Under the pieces are notes generated by a model. The model saw only the letters and a program-made list of their open reading frames with translations, made no database searches and was not told the DNA's origin. Positions 45,070-54,734 of a stretch of 64,000 bases of DNA are shown here, one piece after another. The DNA is from Streptomyces sp. NRRL S-455 (GTDB lineage Bacteria; Actinomycetota; Actinomycetes; Streptomycetales; Streptomycetaceae): the NCBI RefSeq assembly GCF_000717875.1, contig NZ_JOCT01000031.1:1-64000 (forward strand), in the 5' to 3' direction. The position numbers and the translations under genes were made by a program. Numbering within the stretch: the stretch's first letter is position 1; the number at the start of each line of letters is the position of its first letter.

Positions 45070-46089
45070 TCACGCCTTCACCAGCCCCTGCCGCACGGCA
45101 CCGCCCAGGGCCAGGTACACGTCCTCCAGGCTCGGCGTGGCCAGCGTGAAGTCGTCCAGGGCGGCGAAGGCGGCCCCTCCGGTGACGGTCGCGACGACCG
45201 CCCGGGCCTCCTCGGGCCCCAGTCGGAGTGTCCAGCGCCGGCCCGATTCCACGACGCGGTCCCGCAGCGCGGCCACTTCGGGGACGTGCAGCGGCGCCGC
45301 GTCCCGCCACACCAGGTCCACCCGCACCTCACCGGCGACCTGCTCCTTGAGCCCGCCGGGCGTGTCGCAGGCGATCACCCGCCCCCGGTCGAGGACGGCC
45401 ACCCGGTCCAGCACGGTCTCGGCCTCGATGACGTTGTGGGTGACGAGCAGCACGGTCGTCCCGCGCTCGGCCCGGCGCCGGTCGACCGCCGACCACACGG
45501 CCCGCCGCGCCACCGGGTCCATACCGGTGGTCGGCTCGTCCAGCACCAGCAGCGGCCGCTCCCCCACCAGCGCCGCGGCGAAGCACGCCAGGCGCCGCTG
45601 GCCCCCGGAGAGCTTCTTCAGCGGCCGCCCGGCGAGCGCCCCGAGCCCCAGTTCGTCGAGTACCTCGTCGCGCTCGGCCCGCGCCTGCCGCACGTCCAGG
45701 CCGCGCAGCCGCCCGGTGGTCTCGGCGGCGAGCGACACGGTCAGCTCGTCGAGGGCGGTCGACTCCTGACCGAGGTAGGCGAGGATCCGCGCGGCCCGCT
45801 CGGGATGGCGCACGATGTCGTGCCCGAGGATCTCCACGCTGCCGCTGTCGGGCCGCATGAGTCCGGTGAGCTGCCGTACGAGGGTGGACTTGCCGGCGCC
45901 GTTCGGTCCGAGCAGGCCGAAGATCTCACCGCGGCGGATGTCCAGCCGTACGTCGTCCGTGGCACGGACCTCGGGTGTGCCGGGCGCGCCGCGCCGGCCC
46001 CGGACCGCCGGATAGGTCTTGGTCAGCCCGCGCACCGCGCACACGACGTCACCATCGTGCCGAAATGCCTGTGCCGCGCGCGTACTCAC
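45070..46089 (-). CDS. ABC-2 type transporter ATP-binding protein
   Basis: A 339-aa NBD: Walker A GPNGAGKST, Q-loop YLGQES, signature LSGGQRRL, Walker B LLVLDEPTTGMD and switch THNVIEAE, followed by a C-terminal extension of about 100 residues (VDLVWRDAAPLHVPEVAALRDRVVE... ALDDFTLATPSLEDVYLALGG) as in DrrA-like exporters, where it may help assembly with the permease. It begins with GTG at 46089 and is the first gene of the two-gene unit. Confidence 0.92.
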   Translation of the reverse strand: MSTRAAQAFRHDGDVVCAVRGLTKTYPAVRGRRGAPGTPEVRATDDVRLDIRRGEIFGLLGPNGAGKSTLVRQLTGLMRPDSGSVEILGHDIVRHPERAARILAYLGQESTALDELTVSLAAETTGRLRGLDVRQARAERDEVLDELGLGALAGRPLKKLSGGQRRLACFAAALVGERPLLVLDEPTTGMDPVARRAVWSAVDRRRAERGTTVLLVTHNVIEAETVLDRVAVLDRGRVIACDTPGGLKEQVAGEVRVDLVWRDAAPLHVPEVAALRDRVVESGRRWTLRLGPEEARAVVATVTGGAAFAALDDFTLATPSLEDVYLALGGAVRQGLVKA

Positions 46090-46167
46090 AAGGGACGAGA
46101 CTACGGGGTCGGGCGCCCTGGTCCGCTCCCGGGTCGGTCCTGGGCGGGAAATCCGCAGGCGAAGTCC

Positions 46168-47388
46168 TCAGTCGCCGACGGGTGCGTGCTCCACGCCCGT
46201 GCGCACGCCGATCTCCTTCCAGAAACCGGCCCGGATGGCGTAACGGTCCCGCTCGTCGATCTGGTCGTCCTTGTGGGCGAGCAGGCCGAAGCGGGCGGCA
46301 TAGCGCAGCAGCTCCCCGTCGACACGGTGCGGGATGCGCGGGTACATCCCGGACAGTTTCTGCAGGTGGCTCTGGTCGCCGAGGCGCTCCACCCAGCGCC
46401 GGGCGAAGACCTGCCCCACCTCGAAGGGGTCGCCGCCGACCGTGGTGATGTCCTCCTCGCGGTCGGCCCACCGCTGCTCGGCCGTGGTCAGCTGGGCGAG
46501 CGTCGGCATCGAGGCGGCCTCGGGAGGCTCGGCTGCGGGCCGGTCGACCCAGCCCTTGTCGGAGGACCAGCGGAGGGTTGCGGAGGCGGGGTGCTGGGCG
46601 GGCTGGGCGCCGGGGGCACGCAGGGCGGCCAGGTCTTTGGGCGTCGGGACCCCTTTGGGGGCGGGCACCCGCTCCTCGGTGCCGTTCTGCCCGGGACCGG
46701 CCGCCGGGTGCGGGGGCTGCGGGGCGGGTCGTTCGGCCGCGGCAGCGAGGGCGGAGTCGGGCAGGGGGGCGGAGAGGATCGCGGCGATCTCCGGCCGGGA
46801 TGCGGACTGGGGGGCGCACACGCCGGAGTACTCCCTGGCGCGGACGGCCTTGGTGATCCACGCCCGGTCCAGGACGCGCCGCTCGTCGGCCTCGGCGACC
46901 AGGTCCTCGGACTGGTTGTAGTCGCCGTCGGCGGCCTGGACGGCCCACAGGTGGACGGCGACGCCGTGCTCCTTGGCGGCCATCATGCCGGGCAGCAGGT
47001 CGCCGTCGCCGGTGACCAGGACGATGTCGGAGCAGGCGCGGTTGCGGGCCAGTTCGGTGAGCTCGGCGTGCATCGCCGCGTCCACGCCCTTCTGCGCCCA
47101 GCGGCCGTCGCTGCGGGTCAGCGCGCCGAGCCGGACCGTGACCCGGGGCATCACGCGCAGCCTGCGGTGCTCGGGTTGCGGAACGCGGTCGGGGGCGCCG
47201 TCGAACCAGTAGATCCGCAGCAGCGGCTGCTGGGTGTCGGACTCGGCGCGTTCGCGCAGGCCCTGGATGAGGGCGGTGTGGTCGACGGTGATACGGGACC
47301 GTGAGGGCTCCCCGGCGAGGAGACTCGCCGCGGCTCCCAGCAGATACCCGGCGTCCACCAGGACGATGCAGCGGTCCACGCGACTCAC
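46168..47388 (-). CDS. NYN-domain (PIN-like) predicted RNase
   Basis: A 406-aa protein. The N-terminal NYN nuclease fold has its four acidic positions visible: D in IVLVDAGYLLG, the D of QKGVDAAMHAELTE, and VTGDGDLLPGMMAAKEHG. The middle (residues about 190-290) is Pro/Ala-rich linker, and the C-terminal domain (TAEQRWADREEDITTVGGDPFEVGQVFARRWVERLGDQSHLQKLSGMYPRIPHRVDGELLRYAARFG) is an OST-HTH-like helical module that could bind RNA. GTG at 47388 with GGGAAGAGG. Likely a cytosolic RNA-processing nuclease; the target is unknown. Confidence 0.85.
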   Translation of the reverse strand: MSRVDRCIVLVDAGYLLGAAASLLAGEPSRSRITVDHTALIQGLRERAESDTQQPLLRIYWFDGAPDRVPQPEHRRLRVMPRVTVRLGALTRSDGRWAQKGVDAAMHAELTELARNRACSDIVLVTGDGDLLPGMMAAKEHGVAVHLWAVQAADGDYNQSEDLVAEADERRVLDRAWITKAVRAREYSGVCAPQSASRPEIAAILSAPLPDSALAAAAERPAPQPPHPAAGPGQNGTEERVPAPKGVPTPKDLAALRAPGAQPAQHPASATLRWSSDKGWVDRPAAEPPEAASMPTLAQLTTAEQRWADREEDITTVGGDPFEVGQVFARRWVERLGDQSHLQKLSGMYPRIPHRVDGELLRYAARFGLLAHKDDQIDERDRYAIRAGFWKEIGVRTGVEHAPVGD

Positions 47389-47601
47389 CCTCTTCCCAGG
47401 AGGTTTGCTTCGGGCTTGCTTCGAGTCTGCCCGACGCCGCGGAGGTTAACGGCCGGAACTCGATCTTCGGCGTGGCGTTTCGGAGGATCCCGCCGCGACC
47501 AGCCCTGTCACGCACGGTAATTGTCCGACATGCGATCGTTGTCGGCCTGTGTGAATCTGGTCCCGGCCCTGGCCCCTAGATCCCCCACAGGAGGCATCAC
47601 C

Positions 47602-47766
47602 ATGGCCAAGAACAAGAACCGTGACCGTAAGCAGCAGCGTCCCACCGAGCGTGGCCAGCGGGCGGACCGCCGCCCCGCGGCCGAGGCGGAGCCACAGCCG
47701 GAGGCGGAGATGACCCCCGGCGACGTGGCGTCGCGCAAGCGGAAGCGCAGCTTCGGCCACAACTGA
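47602..47766 (+). CDS. Small basic conserved protein
   Basis: A 54-aa protein (AKNKNRDRKQQRPTERGQRA...), rich in Lys, Arg, Gln and Glu and without hydrophobic core, therefore probably disordered and perhaps nucleic-acid bound. ATG at 47602 has a strong AGGAGG ribosome site 7 nt upstream, which is the main evidence for it being real. It is divergent from the NYN gene and followed by a perfect 36-bp palindromic terminator. Function unknown. Confidence 0.7.
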   Translation: MAKNKNRDRKQQRPTERGQRADRRPAAEAEPQPEAEMTPGDVASRKRKRSFGHN

Positions 47767-47801
47767 CGTCCGCGTGACGGGTCGTTGGTACCCGGACACA
47801 C

Positions 47802-47837
47802 GTGAGGGGCGTACCCGGTACCGGGTACGCCCCTCAC
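47802..47837. terminator. Perfect 36-bp palindromic terminator before dnaE end
   Basis: Arms at 47802-47818 and 47821-47837 (left arm starts GTGAGGGGCGTACCC) pair perfectly around TA. It serves the convergent small gene and dnaE. Confidence 0.85.
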
Positions 47838-47864
47838 ACGCATCGAGTGCCCTCTAGGGCCTGT

Positions 47865-50800
47865 TCAGCCCGCCAGGCAGGACGGCCCCAGCAGCACCTT
47901 CAGGTCGCCGAAGAGCGCCGGGTCCGGCTTCACGCGGTGCCGGTCGAGGCGCAGCACGGTCGTCTTGGTCGGCCCCTGGAGCTTGATGCGGACCTCACTG
48001 TCACCCTTGTGGTGGCTGAGGACCTCGCCGAGGCGGCTGACCAGCGGCGGGGTGACCCGGGTGGCCGGGATGGTGAGGATCACCGGCGCGTTGGTGCCCG
48101 CGTTGGACAGGTCGGGCACCATCAGTTCCATCGCGACGAGCCGCGGCACGTCCTCGCGCTTGTCGAGCCGGCCCTTGACGAACACCACGGCGTCCTCGAC
48201 GAGTTGGGTCGAGACGAGCTGGTAGGTCGCGGGGAAGAACATGCACTCGATCGAGCCCGCGAGGTCCTCGACGGTGGCGATGGCCCAGGCGTTGCCCTGC
48301 TTGGTCATCTTGCGCTGCAGGCCCGAGATGATGCCGCCGATGGTCACCACGGATCCGTCGGAATAGTCACCACCGGTCAGCTGGGAGATACCGGCGTCGG
48401 CCTTGTCGGACAGGATGTGCTCAAGGCCGAACAGAGGGTGGTCGGAGACGTACAGACCGAGCATCTCCCGCTCCTGGGCGAGCAGATAGGTCTTGTCCCA
48501 CTCCTCGTCGGTGAACTGCACGTCGAGGCCGAAGCCGGGCTCGCTGCTCTCCTCCTCGCCCATGCCGCCGAAGAGGTCGAACTGGCCCTCGGCCTCCTTG
48601 CGCTTGACCGCGACCACGTTGTCGATCATCGGCTCGTACTGCGCGGTCAGGCCCTTGCGGGTGTGGCCCATGGCGTCGAAGGCCCCGGCCTTGATCAGCG
48701 ATTCGGTGGTGCGCTTGTTGCAGACCACCGCCTCCACCTTGTCCAGGTAGTCCGGGAAGGAGACGTACTTCCCCTTGGCCTTGCGGCACCTGATGATCGA
48801 CTCGACGACGTTCGTACCGACGTTGCGGACGGCGGAGAGGCCGAAGAGGATCACGTCGTCGCCCTGGGCGGCGAAGTTGGACATCGACTCGTTGACGTCC
48901 GGTGGGAGCACCTTGATGCCCATGCGGCGGCACTCGTTGAGGTAGACGGCCGACTTGTCCTTGTCGTCCTTCACGGACGTCAGCAGCGCGGCCATGTACT
49001 CGGCGGGGTGGTTCGCCTTGAGGTACGCCGTCCAGTACGAGACGAGTCCGTACGCGGCGGAGTGGGCCTTGTTGAACGCGTAGCCGGCGAAGGGGACCAG
49101 CACGTCCCAGAGCGCCTGGATGGCCTCGTCGCTGTAGCCCTTCTTGCGGGCGCCCTCCTGGAAGAGGACGAAGTTCTTCGCCAGTTCCTCGGGCTTCTTC
49201 TTGCCCATCACGCGGCGGAGGATGTCGGCCTCGCCGAGCGAGTAGCCGGCGATGATCTGGGCGGCCTTCTGCACCTGCTCCTGGTAGACGATCAGGCCGT
49301 AGGTGACGTCCAGGACCTCCTTGAGCGGTTCCTCCAGCTCGGGGTGGATGGGCGTGATCTCCTGCTGGCCGTTCTTGCGCAGCGCGTAGTTGGTGTGGGA
49401 GTTCATGCCCATGGGGCCCGGGCGGTACAGGGCCGACACGGCGGAGATGTCTTCGAAGTTGTCCGGCTTCATCAGCCGGAGCAGGGAGCGCATGGGCCCG
49501 CCGTCGAACTGGAAGACGCCGAGGGTGTCGCCGCGCTGGAGCAGTTCGAAGGTCGTGGGGTCGTCGAGCGGGAGGCTCAGGAGATCGACGTCGATCCCCT
49601 TGTTGGACTTCACCATCTTGACGGCGTCGTCCATGATCGTCAGGTTGCGCAGGCCCAGGAAGTCCATCTTCAGCAGGCCGAGCGACTCACAGCTCGGGTA
49701 GTCCCACTGCGTGATGGTCACGCCGTCGGTGTGCCTGACCCAGACCGGCACGTGGTCGGTGATCGTCTCACTGGACATGATCACGCCGGCGGCGTGCACG
49801 CCCATCTGCCGGACCAGGCCCTCGACGCCCTTGGCGGTGTCGATGACCTTCTTCACGTCCGGCTCGTTCTCGTACATCGCCCGGATCTCGCCCGCCTCCG
49901 AGTACCGGGGGTGCTCGGGGTTGGTGATGCCGTCCAGGTTGATGCCCTTGCCGAGGACGTCGGCGGGCATGGCCTTGGTGAGGCGGTCACCCATCGCGTA
50001 CGGGTAGCCCAGCACGCGCGCGGAGTCCTTGATCGCGTTCTTGGCCTTGATGGTGCCGTACGTGCCGATCATGGCGACCTTGTCGGCGCCGTACTTCTCG
50101 GTCACGTAGCGGATCACCTCGACGCGCCGGCGCTCGTCGAAGTCGATGTCGACATCGGGCATGGAGATGCGCTCGGGGTTGAGGAACCGCTCGAAGATCA
50201 GGCCGTGCGGGATGGGGTCGAGGTCGGTGATGCCGAGGGCGTAGGCGACGATCGAGCCGGCCGCGGAGCCTCGTCCGGGGCCGACCGCGATGCCCTGCTT
50301 CTTGGCCCACATGATGAAGTCGGCGACCACGAGGAAGTAGCCCGGGAAGCCCATCGAGATGATGGTGTCCATCTCGTACTCGACCTGCTTCATGCGGTCG
50401 TCGGGGATGCCGTCCGGGAAGCGGCGGTGCATGCCGCGCAGGGTCTCCTCGCGGAACCAGCTGACCTCCGTGTACCCCTCCGGGATGTCGAACTTGGGCA
50501 TCAGGTCGCGCTTCTCGAACATGCCCGTGGTGTCGACCATCTCGGCGATCAGCCGAGTGTTGGCGCAGCCCTCCTGCCAGGCGTCCGAGGAGTCGATGGC
50601 GTACATCTCGTCCGTGGACTTCAGGTAGTAGCCGGTGCCGTCGAACCTGAAGCGGTCCGGGTCGGAGAGGTTCTTGCCGGTCTGGATGCACAGCAGGGCG
50701 TCGTGGGCGCTCGCCTCGTGCGAGTAGGTGTAGTGCGAGTCGTTGGTGACCAGCGGGGGGATGCCGAGCTTCTTGGCGATCTCCAGCAGGCCGTCACGGA

Positions 50801-51404
50801 CCCGGTGCTCGATCTCGATGCCGTGGTCCATCAGCTCCAGGAAGTAGCGGTCCTTGCCGAAGATGTCCTGGTAGTCGGCGGCGGCCTTCAGGGCCTCGTC
50901 GAAGTGGCCGAGGCGGAGCCGGGTCTGGACCTCGCCGGAGGGGCAGCCGGTGGAGGCGACGATGCCCTCGGACCACTTGGCGATGGTCTCCTTGTCCATC
51001 CGGGGCCACTTCTGCAGCCAGCCCTCGGCGTACGCGTCCGACGACAGCCGGAAGAGGTTGTGCAGACCGGTCTTGTTCACGGCCCACATCGTCTTGTGGG
51101 TGTAACCACCGGAACCGGAGACGTCGTCCCGCTTCTGGTGCGGCTGGCCCCACTGGATCTTGCGCTTGTTGCGGCGGGACTCGGGCGCCACGTACGCCTC
51201 GATGCCGATGATCGGCGTGACCCCGGCCTTCTGCGCGGAGTGGAAGAAGTCGTACGCCCCGTGGAGGTTGCCGTGGTCGGACATGGCGATGTGCGTCATG
51301 CCCATCTCATTGCACGCGTTGAACATGTCCTTCAGCCGCGCGGCACCGTCCAGCAGCGAGTACTGGGTGTGGACGTGCAGGTGCGTGAACGGCGTCTTTG
51401 ACAC
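47865..51404 (-). CDS. dnaE: DNA polymerase III alpha subunit
   Basis: The 1179-aa replicative C-family polymerase. GTG at 51404 (SKTPFTHLHVHTQYSLLDG) follows GGAGG by 9 nt. The N-terminal PHP domain keeps its metal-binding histidines (HLHVHTQYSLLDGA, SDHGNLHGAYDFF), so it may proofread as in mycobacterial DnaE1. The palm aspartates lie in PDVDIDFDERRR, preceded by GPGRGSAAGSIVAYALGITDLDPI. The helix-hairpin-helix and OB-fold regions follow (GGIISGLQRKMTKQGN). Length is as expected and no intein is present. Confidence 0.97.
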   Translation of the reverse strand: MSKTPFTHLHVHTQYSLLDGAARLKDMFNACNEMGMTHIAMSDHGNLHGAYDFFHSAQKAGVTPIIGIEAYVAPESRRNKRKIQWGQPHQKRDDVSGSGGYTHKTMWAVNKTGLHNLFRLSSDAYAEGWLQKWPRMDKETIAKWSEGIVASTGCPSGEVQTRLRLGHFDEALKAAADYQDIFGKDRYFLELMDHGIEIEHRVRDGLLEIAKKLGIPPLVTNDSHYTYSHEASAHDALLCIQTGKNLSDPDRFRFDGTGYYLKSTDEMYAIDSSDAWQEGCANTRLIAEMVDTTGMFEKRDLMPKFDIPEGYTEVSWFREETLRGMHRRFPDGIPDDRMKQVEYEMDTIISMGFPGYFLVVADFIMWAKKQGIAVGPGRGSAAGSIVAYALGITDLDPIPHGLIFERFLNPERISMPDVDIDFDERRRVEVIRYVTEKYGADKVAMIGTYGTIKAKNAIKDSARVLGYPYAMGDRLTKAMPADVLGKGINLDGITNPEHPRYSEAGEIRAMYENEPDVKKVIDTAKGVEGLVRQMGVHAAGVIMSSETITDHVPVWVRHTDGVTITQWDYPSCESLGLLKMDFLGLRNLTIMDDAVKMVKSNKGIDVDLLSLPLDDPTTFELLQRGDTLGVFQFDGGPMRSLLRLMKPDNFEDISAVSALYRPGPMGMNSHTNYALRKNGQQEITPIHPELEEPLKEVLDVTYGLIVYQEQVQKAAQIIAGYSLGEADILRRVMGKKKPEELAKNFVLFQEGARKKGYSDEAIQALWDVLVPFAGYAFNKAHSAAYGLVSYWTAYLKANHPAEYMAALLTSVKDDKDKSAVYLNECRRMGIKVLPPDVNESMSNFAAQGDDVILFGLSAVRNVGTNVVESIIRCRKAKGKYVSFPDYLDKVEAVVCNKRTTESLIKAGAFDAMGHTRKGLTAQYEPMIDNVVAVKRKEAEGQFDLFGGMGEEESSEPGFGLDVQFTDEEWDKTYLLAQEREMLGLYVSDHPLFGLEHILSDKADAGISQLTGGDYSDGSVVTIGGIISGLQRKMTKQGNAWAIATVEDLAGSIECMFFPATYQLVSTQLVEDAVVFVKGRLDKREDVPRLVAMELMVPDLSNAGTNAPVILTIPATRVTPPLVSRLGEVLSHHKGDSEVRIKLQGPTKTTVLRLDRHRVKPDPALFGDLKVLLGPSCLAG

Positions 51405-51557
51405 GGCTGCGGCCTCCAGAGAAAACATACGACGAATGGGGCCCGGCAGGCTGCGGACAGTCTGGGGGACAGCGTCGAAGTCTATGCCTCGGCGGTGACA
51501 CCCGGGGGCCCGACCCGCGTACCTTCAGGCGGGGGTCGCGGGCACTCCCGCGGACCG

Positions 51558-51572
51558 CCGCACGTTGTGCGG
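51558..51572. promoter_or_regulatory. Short inverted repeat in the dnaE/DUF2252 intergenic region
   Basis: CCGCAC (51558-51563) and GTGCGG (51567-51572) flank GTT. It lies 60 bp upstream of the DUF2252 start. Weak evidence for an operator. Confidence 0.25.
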
Positions 51573-51631
51573 AGGGCGGACCCGCCGTCCCCGAAACCGA
51601 CGCAGACGTACGCACCAGGAGGCACCCAGCG

Positions 51632-52957
51632 ATGTCGTTCCCGCAGCTCGACGACGAGCACCGCGGTGAGGAGATCCTCGCCGTCTTCGACACCGCCTTC
51701 GGCGAGCTCCTGGCCGCCGACCCGGCCGCGTTCCGCGTGAAGTTCCGGAAGATGGCGGCCTCCGCCTTCGCCTTCTACCGGGGGACGGCGTGCCTCTTCT
51801 ACCACGACCTGGACGACGCCGAGCGGGGCGGACCCTACCTCGACGAGCGGACGTCCCGGGTCTGGATCCACGGCGACCTGCACGCGGAGAACTTCGGCAC
51901 CTACATGGACGCCAACGGCCGCCTGATCTTCAACGTCAACGACTTCGACGAGGCGTACGTCGGCCCCTTCACCTGGGACCTCAAGCGCTTCGCCGCGTCC
52001 ATCGCCCTCATCGGGTACGCGAAGGCGCTCAGCGACGAGCAGATCACCGAGCTGGTGCGGATCTACGCGATCGCCTACCGCGAGCGGATCCACGCCCTGG
52101 CCACCGGCGCCAAGAGCGACGAGGTGCCGCCGTTCACGCTGGACACCGCGCAGGGACCGCTGCTGGACGCGCTGCGTGACGCCCGTTCACTGACCCGTTT
52201 CGGCCTGCTGGAGTCGATGACCGAGATCCGCGACTTCGAGCGCCGTTTCGCGCCGGGCGGCGGCTCGGTGGAGCTGGACGCGGCCACGCGCTACAAGGTG
52301 CTGGCCGCCTTCGACGGCTATCTGGAGACGCTGCCGGACAGCTCGCTGGCCCGCCCGGACTCCTACCGCGTGAAGGACGTCGTGGGCCGGCGCGGCATCG
52401 GCATCGGCTCGGCGGGGCTGCCGTCGTACAACATCCTGCTGGAAGGTCACAGCGACGCCCTGGAGAACGACGTCGTGATCTACATCAAGCAGGCCCAGAC
52501 CCCGGCGGTCTCCCGGCACATCACGGACCGGGCGATCCGCGACTACTTCCAGCACGAGGGGCACCGCACGGTCATCTCCCAGCGCGCCCTCCAGGCGCAC
52601 GCCGACCCGTGGCTGGGCTGGACCGAGCTGGACGGCGCGGGCCAGCTGGTCGCCGAGATCTCGCCGTACGCGGTGGACCTCGACTGGGGCGACATCGACG
52701 ACGCCGAGGAGATCGCCGAAGTGGTGGCCGACCTCGGCCGGGCCACGGCCACGATGCACTCGGCGGCGGACGACCAGTCCGGGGAGTCCCTGGTGCCGTT
52801 CTCCACGGAGCGGGCCATCGACGCGGCGATCGCTGCCGACGAGGACGGCTTCGCGCCCCTGCTGGTCGACTTCGCGCACCGCTACGGCGCACGCGCGCGT
52901 GCCGACCACCAGACCTTCGTGGATCTGTTCCGCAACGGCCGGATCCCGGGCCTCTAG
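51632..52957 (+). CDS. DUF2252 kinase-like protein
   Basis: A 441-aa cytosolic protein of the DUF2252 family. HGDLHAENFG (residues 80-89) and NDFDEAYVGPF (103-113) resemble the catalytic and metal motifs of protein-kinase-like/aminoglycoside-phosphotransferase folds, so phosphotransfer to an unknown acceptor is possible. Further blocks: VKDVVGRRGIGIGSAGLPSYNILLEG and YIKQAQTPAVSRH. ATG at 51632 with CCAGGAGG. It is divergent from dnaE with a 227-bp gap. Confidence 0.87.
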   Translation: MSFPQLDDEHRGEEILAVFDTAFGELLAADPAAFRVKFRKMAASAFAFYRGTACLFYHDLDDAERGGPYLDERTSRVWIHGDLHAENFGTYMDANGRLIFNVNDFDEAYVGPFTWDLKRFAASIALIGYAKALSDEQITELVRIYAIAYRERIHALATGAKSDEVPPFTLDTAQGPLLDALRDARSLTRFGLLESMTEIRDFERRFAPGGGSVELDAATRYKVLAAFDGYLETLPDSSLARPDSYRVKDVVGRRGIGIGSAGLPSYNILLEGHSDALENDVVIYIKQAQTPAVSRHITDRAIRDYFQHEGHRTVISQRALQAHADPWLGWTELDGAGQLVAEISPYAVDLDWGDIDDAEEIAEVVADLGRATATMHSAADDQSGESLVPFSTERAIDAAIAADEDGFAPLLVDFAHRYGARARADHQTFVDLFRNGRIPGL

Positions 52958-53018
52958 CCGGGGGCTTTGGCCATTACCTTCCTCACAGGCATCCTTTAGG
53001 GGTCCCTTACAGGTCCCC

Positions 53019-53735
53019 GTGACAGACTCTCCTTTCGCTATGGACATATCCGGAATCCAGCTCAGAGCCGTACGCGCGGCGCTGTTCACGGCGGTGGTCG
53101 TGACAGTCAGCACCGCGTCGCACGTGCTGCTGTCCCGGGTTCCGCTGCCGATGGGCACGGTGGCCGCGGTCGCCGCCGCCGTGTTCGTGATCGCGTACGC
53201 CCTGGCGGGCCGCGAGCGCTCCTTCGGGCGGATCGCGGCCCTGCTGGTCCCGCTGGAACTGGCCGCCGACACGGTGTTCACCACGGGCCAGCACGCCTGT
53301 TACGGCCGGGCGGGCGGCCCCGTCGCCGGGCCGCTGCGGTCGGTCGGTCTGGACGTGCTGTGCGGGGGCGGCGAGGTCGGCACTCCCCTGGCCAGGATGG
53401 CCGGGGCCACCGGCACCGAGCGGCTCGCAGCGGTGATCGCCCATGCCGAGCCGGCCACCGCCTGGCTGCTGCTCGGTGCGCACATCGGCGTGGGCCTCGC
53501 CGCCGCCGCGTGGCTGCGCCGCGGCGAGCGGGCCCTGGCCCAGCTGCTGCGGGCGGTGGCGGCCACGACGTTCCGGCCGCTGCTGCTGGCGGTCGCCGCG
53601 GTGACGGTGGAGCGCGCCCCGGCGGGGCGCCCGCTGCCGTCGCGCGTCTCCGGCCTCACGTCCACGGCCCGTGACCTGGTCCTCGCGTACTCCCTGGGAC
53701 GGCGTGGACCGCCGTGCTCGCCCGCCCTCGCCTGA
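53019..53735 (+). CDS. Conserved membrane protein of unknown function
   Basis: About 238 aa from GTG 53019 (231 from ATG 53040; both have poor ribosome sites). TM helices: AVRAALFTAVVVTVSTASHVLL, GTVAAVAAAVFVIAYALAG, GRIAALLVPLELAADTVF, AVIAHAEPATAWLLLGAHIGVGLAAAAWL, and FRPLLLAVAAV. Two cysteines in QHACYG and DVLCGGGE lie in the loop after TM3. Such five-TM proteins with conserved HAEP-like motif occur in metal-handling neighbourhoods, but I cannot assign one here. It precedes the DsbA-like gene by 95 nt. Confidence 0.7.
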   Translation: MTDSPFAMDISGIQLRAVRAALFTAVVVTVSTASHVLLSRVPLPMGTVAAVAAAVFVIAYALAGRERSFGRIAALLVPLELAADTVFTTGQHACYGRAGGPVAGPLRSVGLDVLCGGGEVGTPLARMAGATGTERLAAVIAHAEPATAWLLLGAHIGVGLAAAAWLRRGERALAQLLRAVAATTFRPLLLAVAAVTVERAPAGRPLPSRVSGLTSTARDLVLAYSLGRRGPPCSPALA

Positions 53736-53830
53736 GGCACGCGCCGTCCTGCACGGCCCTTCGAGCACGAGCAGTCCCCTGTACGTATTCCGCACACGAC
53801 GTGTGCGCGTCCCCGACGGAGAACATCACC

Positions 53831-54655
53831 ATGAGCAAGCGGAACAGCCAGGCGGCGAAGACTGCGGCCCGCGAGCGGCTGCGCGCCGAGCGCGAGCGCG
53901 AGGCCAAGCGGGCGAAGGCCAAGCGGCAGATCATCGTCGCCCTCTCGATCGTCGGCGTCCTGGCGGCGGCCGGCGGTGTGGGATACGCGATCGTCCAGGC
54001 CAACAAGCCCGACAGCTGGGAGGCCGCAGCGCAGGCCAAGCTCGTCAAGCCGGCCAACACGTCGGGCAAGGACGGCACCACTGTCGTCATCGGCAAGGAC
54101 AGCGCCAAGAAGACCCTCGTCATGTACGAGGACCCGCGCTGCCCGGCCTGCGCCCAGTTCGAGCAGACCGTCGGCTCGACCGTCGACAAGGACGTCGAAG
54201 ACGGCAAGTACAAGGTCCAGTTCGTCGGCGCGACGTTCATCGACAAGAACGTTCCGGGAGTGGGCTCCAAGAACGCCCTCAGCGCGCTGGGCGCCGCCCT
54301 GAACGTCAGCCCCGAGGCCTTCCTCAAGTACAAGAACGCGCTGTACTCGACGGAGTACCACCCCAACGAGACCGAGGACAAGTTCAAGGACGACGACTAC
54401 CTGATCGACGTGGCGAACTCTGTCGACGGCCTGAAGAACAACAAGAAGTTCCAGGCCGCCGTGAAGGACGGCACCTACGACAAGTGGGCGCTCGTCATGA
54501 GCAAGAAGTTCGACACCGACGGGAAGAAGTACAGCTTCCAGGGCACGCCGACGCTGCTCATGGACGGCAAGAAGGTCACCGGCAGCGACCGCGAGAGCGC
54601 CCCGATGACCGTTGACGAGTTCAACACGGCCATCGAGACCGCGCTCAAGGGCTGA
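53831..54655 (+). CDS. Membrane-anchored DsbA-like thioredoxin-fold protein (second copy)
   Basis: A 274-aa protein with the same design as the one at 24811: basic N-terminus, one TM (about residues 33-55), and a DsbA-type domain with C104-P-A-C107 (EDPRCPACAQFE). The cis-Pro loop is FQGTPTLLMDG. It is remarkably Lys-rich in the domain (about 35 Lys). ATG at 53831 (SKRNSQAAKTAAR), with only a weak GGAG-like site (GACGGAGAACATC) upstream. No DsbB/VKOR partner is adjacent. Confidence 0.87.
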   Translation: MSKRNSQAAKTAARERLRAEREREAKRAKAKRQIIVALSIVGVLAAAGGVGYAIVQANKPDSWEAAAQAKLVKPANTSGKDGTTVVIGKDSAKKTLVMYEDPRCPACAQFEQTVGSTVDKDVEDGKYKVQFVGATFIDKNVPGVGSKNALSALGAALNVSPEAFLKYKNALYSTEYHPNETEDKFKDDDYLIDVANSVDGLKNNKKFQAAVKDGTYDKWALVMSKKFDTDGKKYSFQGTPTLLMDGKKVTGSDRESAPMTVDEFNTAIETALKG

Positions 54656-54734
54656 CCGCGCACCGCGACGCGAAGCACTGCCTGAATGTCAGAGGGCGGG
54701 CGGACTTTCCCAGTTCGCCCGCTCCGGCGCGTAC

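Noticed and set aside
47802..51401. A 1199-codon plus-strand frame opposite dnaE.
   Set aside because: Antisense shadow of dnaE that even begins inside the palindromic terminator.
54702..54723. A possible PHO box (GTTCGCCCGCT) upstream of phoD.
   Set aside because: Only one 11-nt unit resembles the consensus; the neighbouring unit does not, so a PhoP site cannot be claimed from sequence alone.
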